Translations under genes and position numbers: made by a program
Shown here: positions 1-13,750 of the stretch, in pieces
How the letters are laid out: every line of letters starts with the position of its first letter
How positions within the stretch are numbered: the stretch's first letter is position 1
NCBI GenBank assembly: GCA_033980235.1
Contig: CM067065.1
Span: 30,593,320-30,657,319, forward strand
Direction of reading: 5' to 3'
Source of the DNA: Diadema setosum
Lineage: Eukaryota > Echinodermata > Echinoidea > Diadematoida > Diadematidae
DNA: 64,000 bases
The notes under the pieces: model-generated
Database searches by the model: none
What the model was told of the DNA's origin: nothing
Seen by the model: the letters and a program-made list of their open reading frames with translations, nothing else

Positions 1-1828
1 GCATGAAAGCCATTCATCGAAGCAAATGTTGCAGTGGGAAAGAAATATTTGTGACATCGGGACTGAGCAGCGGGTGTTCTTAGCAGACACAGAAAAGGGA
101 TTCTATTTGAGGAATTTTTCCAAGTTGCCCCAAAAAGAGAAAAAGAAGAATTCAATGCCTTTTGTGTTTTTCATTCCAGCTCAGCCCTTTTGGCTAATAT
201 TTACACAACACAGTTGTACTCACTAAACTGATGTGAATTTCAATGTAATTGAACTCTAAAACCTATAAGTAATTACATTCACAAACTCTCGGTACCAGAA
301 AATCGTAAGATAACAATAGCACTGATACAGGTCTACATATATGAAGTGAGCAGTTGCTGAGGAAACCACAAAAACAACTTAATATGGTACTCTCTTTCCC
401 ACTGACAAAACATTTAACATGAAAATCTAGCTCATGGAGAAATCACTTCATAACTATCCTCTTACTGTTTATTGTCATTACTGAACTGAATGCATCTGTT
501 TTCTTCCATTATCAAACCACAAAATACACAAAGTTTTCCATCATGTGTACCAGACCTGTAGTCTACCAAATTCTCAGTATAGAAATTCATTTTTTCTAAA
601 GGCCTACTATAGGCCTAAATAAATCAACAGGCCTCATTATTTTGCAACACCTTTCAAGTAACACTTGCATTGTCAAATGTGGCATTTACAAATGCCTTAT
701 TTCAATATACTTGCATATTGGAAATGTAGGCCCTACATGTACAGTACTAAAGCGACATATTGATCATTAACTTTGAATACAAGATATTTGATGCAATGAC
801 CATGTACAGACAGACATTGGTACATACAACACCCATCATTATGTACAAACTTACATACATTTGAATTACAAAAACAAATCAATGCGTACATTCTACACTT
901 GTCAATCCTGTGTTTCACACATAGATCCCAACTTCTATCTGAGTCAGCTGACTCATCCCTTTAAAAAAGTCAACAGAGGCATCAAAGTAATATCCCCGCC
1001 CACCCTAATATTTCATCTGAACATTTCCATTAAAACACCATCCTTGAGAAGTCAAATGCCCTAGCCCCATTCACTCAATACTTCCCATGGCCAGGACCAA
1101 AGCTATGAAAGTGCAGCCAAACGATTTTCCAGCGCCCCATAAAATGAAAAGCACGCAGGCACCACAGCCTGACCTGCAGTGAGAGTTACGAGTGCTCTAA
1201 TATATACATTACCGACTTAGCACGATGAAACCATGGAATAACATCTCACGGTTTATTGCGCAATACAGAATCCATTATACTTAATATGTCACAAGATTGG
1301 TTACAGGTTTAAGATCATCCTTTCATTATTTGCTCGGCAATTCAGTGCAACACTTTTATCCTTACAACTCATTGACATTATTACTAGCCTTCTCATGTTA
1401 GCCTTCTCATACGGACAACAAAAAGTTTGGAGAGGGATACACAATTTCCTACAATCAAAATTATTTTACAGCTTTGGTCTCAAATCCTCCAAAACAAATC
1501 ATTATCCTGGTAAATCACATCAGCCAGACAAGTTTCTTGGTAGACCCTTTTGATGTACATTGCAAGCAAATTCCCAGTGTTGGAAGATGTATTTTGAGCC
1601 CTTCTGAGAACTTGTGCATACACCAGATACATGTACCGGTATACAATTTCTACTTTAACTTCAAGAGAGTGAAACTGATTAACTGAATCATTTTCACCTT
1701 TTATGTCAGCTCTATGAATACCACTTTCTACCAACATTATCATCGCACACACTTCTATGTTGGACTGCTAGCTCATTTTCCTGTGTGGTTTTACCTATGC
1801 TACAGAATCAAATGCTTTGGTCCCACAT
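1..1828. other. AT-rich noncoding DNA
   Basis: I see no convincing gene here. The short open frames lack recognisable domains. One TAGGCCTA palindrome lies at 610-617. Confidence 0.6.
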
Positions 1829-1946
1829 GCAACATTTCATGCGACCTCTACACATGAAGACATCTTTGAACCAATAGAATCAATGCTGTAGTCAAATATA
1901 CAACATTTCATGCAACCTCCACACATGAAGATTATCTTAGAACCAA
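1829..1946. repeat. Short tandem duplication, about 71-bp period
   Basis: Two adjacent copies of a segment containing CAACATTTCATG, then CACACATGAAGA, then GAACCAA begin near 1829 and 1901. They differ by a few substitutions. Confidence 0.7.
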
Positions 1947-2029
1947 GCATAAAACAAGAACTATACCACAGCTGCTTTTGCTTATGATGGTGCGTTTCAT
2001 CACCCCCTTGTAAAACAAGAGTGAGGTTA

Positions 2030-2215
2030 TGGGGTCTTTATCAGATGTGACGACTCCATTCTCCGGTCGACCCGAGATTGCTCGGGCCTCAACTCCAGAT
2101 GGGGGAGAGGAGAGGAAGCCCATGCTGGCTTTTAACGAGCCGAGGATAAATCTTGGCGGAGGAAAAGCATGATGCATTCTCCAGCCCAAGTGCAGAGGAC
2201 ATAAATTTATGAACT
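2030..2215. other. CpG-containing unique block
   Basis: This is more complex sequence than its flanks, with several CpGs (GGTCGACCCGAG, TTAACGAGCCGAGG). It could be a regulatory element or old exon remnant, and no open frame supports coding. Confidence 0.3.
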
Positions 2216-2464
2216 GAAATTATTTGTGAGGACACAGTCGCCCAGGTTTAGCTGATGGAACCTCCTAAAAAAAAAAGTTTTCTCATTTCCTGTCGAATGT
2301 TTACGTAAAAGCTGGATGCTGGAAGTGATTTCTTCAGGTCCCATGTTCTATGGCTGCTATCAATATTTCATAAAATATAAATTAGTTTCCCTTTCTTTGC
2401 AGCACTTTCCTCTCTTGCTTACATACATCTGCACACCTTTACTATTCTATTTGCTACATTTACA

Positions 2465-2700
2465 ACTTTCCCTTGTTCCTTCTTCATCTTCTCCTCCTTC
2501 TTTATCTTCTTCTTTTCCTTCTTCTTCTTCCTCTTCCTCTTCTTCTCAAATAGTCTTGATGAAAAAGACTCAAGAAGAAGAAGAACTTTCACTTGCTATG
2601 GCTTTTGTACAGCTTATATATTTATATCTCTCTTTCAGATGAATTTTCTCTCCTCTCTATCTCTCTCTCTCTCCTCTCCTTGCTTATACTACCATCTGTC
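2465..2700. repeat. CTT/CT pyrimidine tract with inverted GAA partner
   Basis: A TTC/CTT-rich run (2465-2548) is followed closely by a GAAGAAGAAG run (2570-2587), which could pair with it, and then by a (TC)n run to about 2700. The Ser/Leu-rich open frames here are artefacts of the simple repeat. Confidence 0.8.
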
Positions 2701-2849
2701 AGCTCCACTTGTCTCCTGTATATTTCACTGCCCTCTGTATGTCTCCAGCACCTACCATTTTGCACTGTTTATGCTTGCCCATAAATGCATCTATTCTTGT
2801 TTTATCATCTCTCTCTTTGCCTTTTACTCAACATACATCTATATATCAT

Positions 2850-3002
2850 ATGTTTCTATCTCTCATGTATGAGAGGGAAAGATAGAAATATATATACATT
2901 GAGATATATTTATATCCCTCATGCATGAGAGATGGAGATAGAAATAGGCCTATATAATAACATATATTTCTATCTCTCATGTATGAGAGAAGGAGATAGA
3001 AA
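2850..3002. repeat. Three spaced palindromes around CTCATGTATGAGAG
   Basis: The motif TCTCATGTATGAGAG, or its CATGCATGAG variant, occurs three times at about 55-65 bp spacing. Each is flanked by inverted TTTCTATC and GATAGAAA, so each unit can form a hairpin. Confidence 0.7.
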
Positions 3003-3055
3003 TAATACATTATGATTCATATACCATATACACAGTGAGATAGAGGGATGCATAT

Positions 3056-3272
3056 GAAGAGTTTGTTTGCAAAAACCGATAAGTCCATATTTGCCAAATG
3101 GAGATATTTGCGATTAAAGGTCAAGAAAAATAAAGAGAATAATAAGAAAATTTTTGCTTCTTTTGACCATAACTTCATATCATTTAAAAGGTATTATTTT
3201 GTACTTTATGACAGAGACCGTACTTCAAAATCTTCAAAAATGGACTTATTGGTTTTTGCAAACAAACTCTTC
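3056..3272 (+). mobile_element. GAAGAG-ended MITE, copy 1 (217 bp)
   Basis: The terminal inverted repeat of about 35 bp reads GAAGAGTTTGTTTGCAAAAA at the left and TTTTTGCAAACAAACTCTTC at the right. It is nearly identical to the copy at 50298-50544 apart from a 30-bp internal deletion. It is non-autonomous; the frame through it is not a gene. Confidence 0.85.
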
Positions 3273-3279
3273 ACATATA

Positions 3280-5690
3280 TCTGCTTCTCTTCTTTTCAAC
3301 ACTTATTCGCCTTTCACTCCTTTTTGTTTTTTTGTGAGTACCCTGATAGCATCTTCCTCATACTCTGGAACACCGTGTCACAGCTCACAGCCATGCAGCA
3401 TTCTTACACCCTTCACACAACACAATATTCACAAGTTGGCAACGAGTGAGTTCAACTTACCTGTTTAGGAGGGGAGCAGGCACAACGAATGGCAGACAAA
3501 CATGGAAGAAAGAGATAAAAAGAGAAGAAAAACATTAGTAGTGATTCCCGAAGCATGTTTGCACAGGCATTACAGCATGATGATTAAGATAAATCACAAA
3601 CACCACACATCTATTCATCAAAGAGGTTTTCTCTTCCCTGCTTTTTTTTCCACGTCATAACTTCACATCAGTGTCAAATGTTTACTACTTTTATATTTGC
3701 TATAAAATAAGACTTTAAATATGGAAAATGTAATTGCAAATGAACATACTTATTGATCATCACAAAGATCTACCTGACTGTGATCGCAGCTTACATTTGA
3801 TATAACTTTCAGTAAATAGTGTGTATTCTTCTTTGCAAGGCTGATGAAAATGCACTTTGGAATACCTTTTGTATGACAAGCATTCCTGCATTCTGGTGCA
3901 TGTTTATTACCAGTGTTTGTTGCCCCATCAAAACAACGGAAATTCATTCACTAAAAATAACTGCAAGAATGAAAAAAACAATCTGCCCAGTCTTTGGATT
4001 CAAACCTGAACTATATCATTCACAGTAATAAACAATTTTCTGAAGAAACAGCAATAAGGAACACTAGCACTCATATTTGACACTTTCCATCTACATAAAT
4101 CAACCATAAGTAACATGTCACACAGATTAATTTCTAAGTGATATTCAATTATGAGGGGCAAAGATTTCAAGGATTACAGTAAAAGAGGCAACGGGTTTAG
4201 GGAGCACAGACTAGTAGGTATGTTGTTATGACTGAAATGTGCTACCTGGCTAGGCCATCCTAGCACCAATGCAATCTACAATGTAATTCACACTGCAATG
4301 TACACTGCTATGGTCATGTACTCTGCATTTTAAGTGAGATCATAAAACGAAATGCACAGTAGTTCAGTGAACTTAAGCGACACAATTCCTCTTCTTTCTT
4401 TTCTCTACTCGTTTTCCCCGATTCCCCCATTTTTTTTTTTCTCGTCCGTTCCCTCATCCCTCCACCTTCCCTTCATCAGGGACCTCAACCATCCAGACAC
4501 GGGCGTAATCTACACGGCTTCTATTCCACTGAGAAAAATGTGATTTTTGTTGGCAATTTGTTGATTTAATCATATAATTTGGCCGAGAAGGTGCGATGCC
4601 AGCTTTACAGGTGTTATTGCACTCTGCCCTTAGTCTTGTACCCACCAGACCCTCTTCTAACTGTTTCATCTTCTTAACCGCAACATAATTAACTAAAATT
4701 TCTTCAAACACTTTTCATGTTTCTGAACAATCCAAGAAAAAAATATGAATTCTTATAAATATTTGACATGCAATCATATGGACATTATCCACTGATTTAC
4801 TATATACAATAATTATCATACCTCAATCATTACTCAGGGTGATTTTTTTTTCTTCCATTTTTTCTTCTCAAGCTTTAGGGGAAACAGGCCTATCTCTTTG
4901 ATATTAGTAATTTCATTGAAGACAATGTCTTCTTTGAGGTATATTCTCACTTAGATATTTATAGTTTCAGAAAACCATCTTCAGATTTTGCGAATCTCTC
5001 CAAAGTTCTCCACTATTAGAACATAATAAACATGGGTGACATTTTTTTTTTTTTTTGCTATCTGCGAGAATCAATGAATTATTTGAACCAGCAGACTTTC
5101 CCCTAAAAATTCAGCCAAAGGGAAAAACAAAAACTAAAAACAAAAACAAAAGCAACAACAAACATGACATGCGTTTAGAAGCACATTCGAACTGAGTCAC
5201 TCAATTTGCAAATGACTTATATTTGTCATAATATTGATTCATCTGAAGAGGAAGCTGAGATGGAAATAGAACACCAGACCTGGGGGCATTTTATTTTTTT
5301 CGGTCTCCAGCAAAATTTCAAGTAATACAGAAAATGCATCATACATGGAAAAGAGACACTTCAAAAAAAAAAAAAAATTGGAGAAGGACTAATGCATATA
5401 TGTGTGATTCATTAGTGAGCAAGGGATAGTGGCCTAAAGGTGAATAGAATGATTTTATAGGTGAACATAGTGGCCTTGTCTTCAAATTTCTCCCACTTTT
5501 TTCATCCATCCTCCTCTTATAGTACATTTCTTAATATCAATATATCTACCGCTTCCCAATTTGTAACTATGTTGTTGTTTAGCATAGTAACAATTTCTTC
5601 TCTTTCTCTCTAACTCTCTTTGCCCCCCCCCCCCCCATCACTCTATCATTAGCTCTCGTTGTACATGTTTTCAGTTCCTTATTTCATCTT
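3280..5690. other. AT-rich noncoding DNA
   Basis: No gene is supported. The stretch contains T- and A-runs (4430-4440, 5041-5056, 5362-5375) and a C14 run at 5623-5636 just before the next element. Confidence 0.55.
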
Positions 5691-5693
5691 ACA

Positions 5694-6268
5694 TTAAAGG
5701 ACAAGTTCACCTTCATAAACATACGGATTGAGAGAATGCAACAATATTAGTAGAACACATCAGTGAAAGTTTGAGGAAAATTGGACAATCGATGCAAAAG
5801 TTATGAATTTTTAAAATTTTTGTGTTGAACCGCTGGATGAGGAGACTACTACAGCTTGTGAGTCATATGCGTACAACAGTATAAAGAAAATGTAAAGAAA
5901 ATTCAACATATTTTCACTTTTTTTTGCATAATAAAAGAGCACTTCACTTGGCTCTTTCTAAAGGCAGGGGAATAATATTACCCATAACATTTGTCGGTAA
6001 CGAGTCGGGGGAATGTGTACTTTTTTCAAAAGATGAAATTTTGTGAAATTCTCTTTATATTTTCCTTATATTGTTGTACGCATGTGACATCTATGTTATT
6101 CACACACTGCAGTAGTCTTCTCATCCAGCGGTTACTGCACAAAAACATCAAAAATTCATAACTTTTGAATGGATTGTCCGATTTTCCTCAAACTTTCAAT
6201 GATGTGTTCTACTAATATTGCTACATTCTCTCAATCCTTATGTTTATGAAGGTAAATTTGTCCTTTAA
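5694..6268. mobile_element. TTAA-flanked foldback, family A copy 1 (575 bp)
   Basis: TTAA (5694-5697) is followed by AGGACAAGTTCACCTTCATA. The right end is the inverse and is followed by TTAA (6265-6268). The two arms match over about 200 bp, including CCGCTGGATGAG on the left and CTCATCCAGCGG on the right. TTAA target sites are the hallmark of piggyBac-type transposition. No transposase is present, so it is a MITE-like derivative. Confidence 0.88.
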
Positions 6269-6269
6269 A

Positions 6270-9204
6270 ATACCAATCTCTCCTTGTTCATATTTCTCTG
6301 TATTGCAAAGATGCATTCTTGATGCTTTTTTTACAAATTATATTTCCACATTGACTAGATACAATCTTCGCCTTCATTGAGACAACAAATTCACTTATAT
6401 TCCTTAAACAATGCACCAGATATTGATATTTGGTATATGCTTTCACTTAGCACCAAAATAGAAAGATAATCCACACAAAACGTATCTGCACAATGTGCTA
6501 CGAAGTACGTCATTCTGAGTTTTGTTGCAAAATGAATTCCATCAATCAATGAAATGGCAAAGTGTGATAACAGTCAAGTATTAGTGAATGGCATGAACAT
6601 CTGAACCTGAGACTATCTATGCTGTTTGACCACATCCCTCCTGATAGAAAAATCCAACCAACTAAATTCCCAACAGGAGTGTGAGCGTTATATTCTCCGG
6701 CAGACATTATTTGCTCTTGGCAGCGCATAAAATTCTGATTTAAGCTGGATTTCTGGAATGACGCTGCTGTCATTTGAAAGGAGAGTGGATGGGGATTCCA
6801 TTCATTCAATTCAGAACATACTACACCCAGCAATCCTTGCAAAGTGTGTAGGCCTACATATTACTTACTTTCTGACTCACTTGTTTATTTACTTAGCTCA
6901 CTTTAATAATTGATTAAATTTACTTTCTTTCTTAACCATGGATTTATCATGCAGGCATAACTCTGATCAAAATAATTTTATTCATTATCCCAGTCTGAGT
7001 TGTTAAACATCTTCACCAAAGCAACATTTTCTTAAAACAAACACACACAAAAAAAATAATAACACTCCTTGTGTTAGTTAAACATGCTAATGAACATAAT
7101 ATATTTCTCTCTATTATTCTGTTCTCTGCTTCTTTTCCCAAACTACAGTGTGCTTTCTATTTAAACATATATCTTCTTCTTCTACTGCTCTCTCTGTTTT
7201 TTTTTTTCTCTCTCTCTCATCTTTGACGAACAGAGAAGAGATAGGGCAGAAAAGGTTGCAATGATTAAATCATTCAGGAATAATCGATCGCGGCCAGCGA
7301 TGGATCATCCGAATCCGCATCCTAATTGTGACCCACTTGCCCCAACCCCTTTTCTCTACAATCTCCCCCCCCCCCCCCCCCAGCCCCTCTATCTCTTTTA
7401 GCTGTCTTTCTCTCTCTCTCTCTCTATTGGACGTGCACTGCACTGATAAGATGACTCACACCCTTGTAGCGGGCCTGCATGTTTCATGAGCACATACATG
7501 AATTGCAATAGGTGGGACTGACGAGGTGGGATTTCGTTTAAGGGGGAGGCACTTTGGAGGCCATCCATTTTCACCTCGTGCACTATACATCTCCAAGGCT
7601 ACATGGTGTCAGAAATGTCGGTTTGAGAGAGAGAGAGAGACATCTGTATTTCATTTTGAACATACATAACATCCAACTGCAGCCATAGAATTATACAGCT
7701 TGCGATTATACATTGCAATATTTTATTTGTGCCCATATCAATACACTCATGCACCTTGATTTGTGATACATAGTTTCATGAATGGAAACGGCTTACAATT
7801 AAGAGACTTTTTGCCGTCAATTCACAAAATGTGGAATGTTATACTGAAAGTGGATATGCACTACCTGTATTTGTGGTGCTGGGCTGATAAATCTGGTCTT
7901 TGTCTTGTTTCTTTTTTGTTTGTTTGTTGTTGTTTTTTGTCAGTCAACATGTATACAAGATCATAAAATTTCTTGGCAAAGAGTTGAGTTTCAATAACCC
8001 AAACTTATGACAGTATATATTTGAGTATTTAAAGAAAAACAGCAAGTAATGTACAGATATTAACTGAACTGTATTTAATCATGGTTGACTTGTCATTTTC
8101 ATTACAGTAAACAAAAATTGTGGTGATGTGACATTAAATAAAGCAAAATGTGACAAAAAAGGAATTCATAATCATAACAATAAAATACAATATGCCTGCA
8201 TCACTTTATATGTAATGTAAGCACTTACGCTACGAAGGCCAGAAGGAGTTTCTTAATCCTTTCTGTGCTTTGAGTGTTGATTGACACACAGAAAACCCCA
8301 TAGCATTGTACACACTGTACAATATCCCTGGCAGAGAGATGGTTAATGCATATTCGTTTCACTCTCTTTCCCACATGGAGAATTTACTTGCCAAGGGCCA
8401 CTGGGTCAAGCATTGGGGCAAGCACTTAATTGCACAGCCCTGCTTTGGCAACAAGGTATACATTGTGACAAACATGTGTGACACTAGAGTAAGGGATGAC
8501 CTGTTTGTTTTAAGGTTGGATTTCAAACATTCTAAACAAACCCCAAAACTCTACCCTGAACTGGTACTGCCATTGCATCAGTCAAACTGTGTTCCCCATG
8601 TTTACACCTACAAAGCACATCAAAGTTAATGTGCACAAGATTGCACATACACAAGGAGCTGAGATTTTTTACTGTAATGTCAAAGACACATGAAATTAAT
8701 TGGGCCAGACCAGCCATGCCCCTTTACAACAAGAAGTTATTAGATCTTTACGAGGTTGTCCTGTAAATTTGAAGCATTGTAAATATGGTATCACATTCCA
8801 CATACGTATTCTGTCATTGTTGTTGCTGTTGTTGCACTTTTGTGTAATTGTAGCGAGGTCGCCCTGTATTCCCTACTTAAAACTCCGTCAAGCATGAACA
8901 TCCAATTCCACGGTTCGTTGCATCCTGCCTACATGACTTTCATTCCTTTTGTTCGTGCCAAGTTGTCAAATCGGGAGCAATCATAATATATTTTCTTTGC
9001 CATTTTTTTTTTTAAATCACTACGCAACAGACTGTGGAGGGAGGGTTTTATGAGATAAGAATGCCAATAATGCATTGCACTGAAGGGCTGCTAAAGTGTA
9101 TTTTGGGACAATCTGGCTACTTTTTGCCTATGATGTCACAAAAGACATGTTGCCATGGAGATATGATAATCTCAGTGGGAGGCAGAAGGGAATAAAGAGA
9201 GCAC
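6270..9204. other. Noncoding DNA with simple repeats
   Basis: No gene is recognised. The stretch contains a C17 run (7365-7381), (CT)n near 7410-7427, (GA)n near 7625-7640, TAGGCCTA at 6849-6856 and a small CpG block at 7265-7325 (AATCGATCGCGGCCAGCGAT). The 107-codon frame at 8306-8629 has no recognisable domain. Confidence 0.5.
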
Positions 9205-9252
9205 AGAAGAAGAAGAAGAAGAAGAAGAAGAAGAAGAAGAAGAAGAAGAAGG
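9205..9252 (+). repeat. (AAG)n microsatellite
   Basis: A nearly perfect AGA/AAG trinucleotide run of about 48 bp. Confidence 0.97.
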
Positions 9253-9564
9253 AACTACACACAACTCACAGGTGAATATATCTGTTTTTGATACCAGTTA
9301 TCTTTTCAAGGTATGCATCCTGTTAATGACAGAAGATTGGCCATTAATGACCACCGCTTTTATTGCCCAGTGCAATCACACATCATTACACCATCGCCAC
9401 TTGACTAGAAACGGCCCCCCATATAACTAGATCGGTGTGACATCCGAACAAACAGACGTAATGACTGCAGACCTCTACCGCAGAAGACAAATAAACACGC
9501 AGAAGCTATGTAGCTAGAAAAGAATGGAACACCGAAAGACTGGCTACAGATAATTTGTACACCT

Positions 9565-9811
9565 GAAGAGTTCTATTGCAAAAAGAGTAAACTCCATTTT
9601 TGTTAATTAGAGATATGTGCGATTAAAGCTGTGAAAAAACAAAGAAAATTCAGAAAATATAGGATATCTTTTATCACAATTTTAAGTATGTTCCTTGTTG
9701 TATGCAATGGTGAGGTGTCACTGGAAAGGTTTTATCTTGTTCTGTGTGATGATGGACTTACTATAACATGTTTAAAGATGGCATTTAATCCATATCGCAA
9801 TTAAATTCTTC
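9565..9811 (+). mobile_element. GAAGAG-ended MITE, diverged copy (247 bp)
   Basis: It begins GAAGAGTTCTATTGCAAAAA, ends AATTAAATTCTTC, and shares the internal GAGATATGTGCGATTAAAG block with the other two copies. Its length equals that of the copy at 50298-50544. It is clearly older, with many substitutions. Confidence 0.75.
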
Positions 9812-10854
9812 GAAGTCTACCAAGCAGTATTTTCATTGCAGACTTTTTTAAAACACTGCCTATATGTCTTTGGAAAGAAAAGATGCTATATTTGGGACAC
9901 AAATGTGATATAGTAACCATTACACACATGTGACTATGGCACATTCTTTGCAGGAGATGTTACATGAAGCTGTTTTGAGAAAATACCAGCTTTACAATAT
10001 AATCACCACCCCCCATTCCCTAACGATAATAAGTAAATGATGGTTGTCTCCTTGAAGTAGATGTTAATGTTTCCATTTACATTCTTACTTACAGATTCTG
10101 ATGCATATATGTACATATGGAAGTTGAATGTCTGGTACGAGAGAACATTGTAATATATTCAAAGGTGATATATAAAGCACATATTTTACAAGCTATGATA
10201 CATACATCGCATATGGAGAAAAAGATATCTATCTATAACAAAGCAAAGCTTTAAAATGATTGCTGTGTACAGGAGTTATCATCAACTCAGATGTAGCCTA
10301 TACACAATGAGAGCCTGAAAAATATGGAACATAATTTGATATTTGCAGGATGGAAACTGGCAAGTATCAATAACATGTCCTCACTACACTCCTTTTCCCA
10401 GCTCTCATTCATCTAAAAAGAAAAGATAACAAACACAGCAAATTCTTTGCTGGGAAAAAGTTGAAATAGTAATAATACAAGAAGATATGGTTGCATCTGT
10501 ATATGTAAGTTGAGATACACAAATGAAATTTATGAGACGACTTTCCATGCAGACAGATGAAATATATACATGAGAGGAGGATCCGAAGCGCAACGGCTCA
10601 GAAATATATTTTATGTAAAACGTGTTGAAGGAAGACAAATATGCTCGTGTCAACCATACAATGCAAATAATGGAGCAATGAGAAAATGTAAGAAGGGTTA
10701 CAGCAGAGAAGATGATACATTTGAGACTGCATGGAAAACTGAATGTGAATGGTGCGGAAAGAGCACCCGTAACGAAGAATGGAAAGATCATTATGACCAG
10801 GTCAAACAGATGAAGTAAAGAGAAGAAAGAAAAGGAGAAGTCATTGAAACGAAC

Positions 10855-12110
10855 GCAATTATCGAGACAGTGATGATTGGCCCGGTCCAAAGTTGTCTGC
10901 GCAAATAAGCTGATCAGCCCGTACAATCCGGAGACAGTTGGCACAGAACCTATCGCTATCGCCGCGATAATGACGACGGCGGCCAGATCGTATTGATTCG
11001 CGGCAACGATAATAACGACGGTCATAATGACAGGCGATCCAGTAATATCCCACAAGCAAACTCAACTCGGGTGGCCGCCTCGCACGCACATTCAACAAAA
11101 ATTTCATCCTAAACATCCTCCTCCCCCCGCCCCCCAGAGTTTACTTGGAAATGCATGTTGCCTTTCTATTAGTATTAACCAAACCTTTTTTTTTTTTTTT
11201 TTTTATTTCATTTCTAATTCTCCCTATTTCTCTCACAATCTCTCCCTCTCGCCCTCCTCTTAAGGAAAAGAGGGTGGAAAGGAAATGTACGAGAGAGAAC
11301 CGACAAATATGAGCTAGAAATGGAGAAGGCAGGATGGGAGGCGCATTAAACAACTGACAAGTTTTAACTCTCGCACTACCAGCTCCTAAAAATGCCTTTA
11401 CCTTCTTTATGCAAACTGGTTACAAATTGGAATGATTGGGTTAAATGCTGAGAGGGGGAAATGGAGAAACTTTGCAACAGCAAGGAGAGAGAGAGAGGTT
11501 TGTATATACCACCTCTGGGTCAACACCAGTGTACACAGGGTGGTGTGTGTGCTGAGCAAGCACGCTTGCGATAGGGAACAAATAAAATTACGATACGGGG
11601 GATTCTTCTCTCGCCGCTCCGAGCGCAAATTTGCCCCGGCCGTCCCTTCTGTGCATTAATCATGCTCATTTCTAGTTTTGCGAACATCCCCAAGGGAGGA
11701 AAAAAACAGAAAACTTAGAGGAGAAGATGAAGAGGAAGAAAGGGATGAAGATGGGGGTAAAAATAAACTCCAAGCCAAACACCCAAACATTATTCTTGCT
11801 TTCACAGCTCGTATCTTCTTCAAAATTTCTTTTGGTCGCCTGCTGAGCAACCTGGTGGTCCATATGACAGCGTATTTAAACGATGCCGGCCTCGTATCCG
11901 CAGTGCCCGGACGAAGTGTACATAAATTACAAGGTGTTGAAAAAACCTTCCCGGAATGGTAAACATAATTCCAAATGATATATCTCCGACACTCCGTTTC
12001 GCCCGCTTGGGAAGGAAATTGGGCTATGCAAGACGTTCCCCCGGACCAAATATTTAAGAATCGTGCCCGCCTCATTCAAGATGAACACATAAATTATGGT
12101 GTGACGGCGA
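10855..12110. other. CpG-containing unique blocks with no recognised gene
   Basis: Two complex, CpG-rich segments (10855-11060 and 11560-12110) are separated by C-runs, a T20 run and pyrimidine DNA. Opposed open frames overlap here without domains. A hydrophobic 216-codon minus-strand frame (10405-11055) has no homology signature I know. The segments are candidate conserved regulatory sequence. Confidence 0.3.
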
Positions 12111-12394
12111 CAATCACTGCTTTTTCTTTCTTCTTCTTCTTTTCTGGGACAGTGTACACAATTTCGGAGACAGCTTCATTCATTTCGAGATCCATACAAT
12201 GAAATGAGAAACACACAGGCCTTGACAATATATGACAGCGATAGACCCGAAAGACCCATTTCACATAAAATGAAGTAAGTCAACTTTGCTCCATAATATA
12301 ACACAAACATATGGGATATATTGTGCTTACTTAACAGGAAACAAACATTTGAATATGGCATCACGAAATGAGAACTGGATGAAATATATCTTTC

Positions 12395-12454
12395 TTTATC
12401 TATCTATCTATCTATCTATCTCATCTATCTCTCTAGCTATCTATTCATCTATCT
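12395..12454. repeat. (TATC)n microsatellite
   Basis: TATC/ATCT tetranucleotide repeat, interrupted in its second half. Confidence 0.92.
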
Positions 12455-12809
12455 GAACTTTTAAACTATCAAACTATCTTGCTATCTTATCTTATCTCAT
12501 TTGCTTTGTAATTTCAAGTCCAAACTAGTCAAACTTACTGCATATTATACTACAAGGCCATAAATTCCACACTCAAACACAATCCTCCAGGATTATCAAG
12601 TTTTGATATAAGTGTAAATCACACTTACTCCATTGACCAGCTTGGCGAGTGTATTTTGCACAGCTAAACTCAACCTAGTTCACTGTTGAGCAGCATCAGG
12701 GTAAACTAGTCTTCCTTCACTAGCCAGTAAAGTTCAACATCTTCACAAACTAGGGATTCATGAGGGGATAATTTATCACACCAGAATCCTGTCCTAAGAG
12801 ACTATTATT

Positions 12810-13075
12810 CAGCTACCTGACGGGGGGCTCTCACTCCTGTTCTTGTAAGGATATGGGTAAGAAAAACAATCGCCGTGCGAAACGCCGTAAGGTAATCTCG
12901 CCCGAGATCTTCGACAACATCAAATTAATTATGCCCTCGCTCCGCGCTACCCACTCAACGCGCACACCTCTCACCTCGGTGGAGGAGCGTGGACATCCAA
13001 ATTCATAACCTCCCGCCCTAACCCTCTTGATTTCCGTGGCGACGTGTTCCATCTCCCTGTCTCCCACACTCTACA
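12810..13075. other. CpG-containing unique block
   Basis: The sequence is markedly CpG-richer than its flanks (ACAATCGCCGTGCGAAACGC, CTCGCTCCGCGC). Only a 78-codon minus-strand frame is present and it is not recognisable. It is a possible regulatory block. Confidence 0.25.
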
Positions 13076-13386
13076 GCTGCTCCACCCCGCCTTTTCTCTC
13101 ACTCCACACTCCTGGACTGCACGATCAGGATGCCAAATGCTCCACAATTCATCACTCCATCTTCATTTAATCACAATTTAACAGCTCTTTAGTACCTCTA
13201 TTGTACCAGAGCACTTTTCACAACCAATCCACATATCTCTCACTTTAATTTTTTTCTCCACTTCTCGAAGATTCCCCCCCCCCCCATTCTCTCCTCGAGC
13301 CATCAGTTTATAAATCAATCTGCATTTTCATCTGTCAATTCATTATCACATCTACCTTTCTTTCCCTCTCTACTTCCTTTTTTATT

Positions 13387-13750
13387 ATGTTTCTCTTCAT
13401 ATCTGCATATCTACTCTCTCTTATTCCACCTAGATACAAACATATCTCTCAATATCAATCTCTCACTCTTATGTTTCCCTATTATATTTCTATTCATTTT
13501 TGCATATACTACTCTCTCTTATTCCACCTAGATACAAACATATCTCTCAATATCAATCTCTCACTCTTATGTTTCCCTATTATATTTCTATTCATTTTTG
13601 CATATACTACTCTCTCTTATTCCACCTAGATACAAACATATCTCTCAATATCAATCTCTCACTCTTATGTTTCCCTATTATGTTTCTATTCATTTCTGCA
13701 TATACCACTCTCTCTTACTCCACCTAGATACAAACATATCTCTCCATATA
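13387..13750. repeat. 98-bp tandem repeat, about 3.7 copies
   Basis: The unit contains CTCTCTTATTCCACCTAGAT and TATCTCTCAATATCAATCTC and repeats at a 98-bp period. The first three copies are nearly identical and the last is decayed. Because 98 is not a multiple of three, the same peptide-like string appears in successive frames, which shows it is not coding. Confidence 0.93.

Noticed and set aside
3048..3468. Overlapping 133- and 104-codon frames
   Set aside because: Most of their length is the GAAGAG-ended MITE, repeated at 50298-50544 where the same peptide reappears.
10405..11055. 216-codon hydrophobic frame on the minus strand
   Set aside because: There is no recognisable family, its start lies in a CpG-rich block and its end in AT-rich DNA, and another open frame overlaps on the opposite strand. 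It was kept only as unexplained unique sequence.
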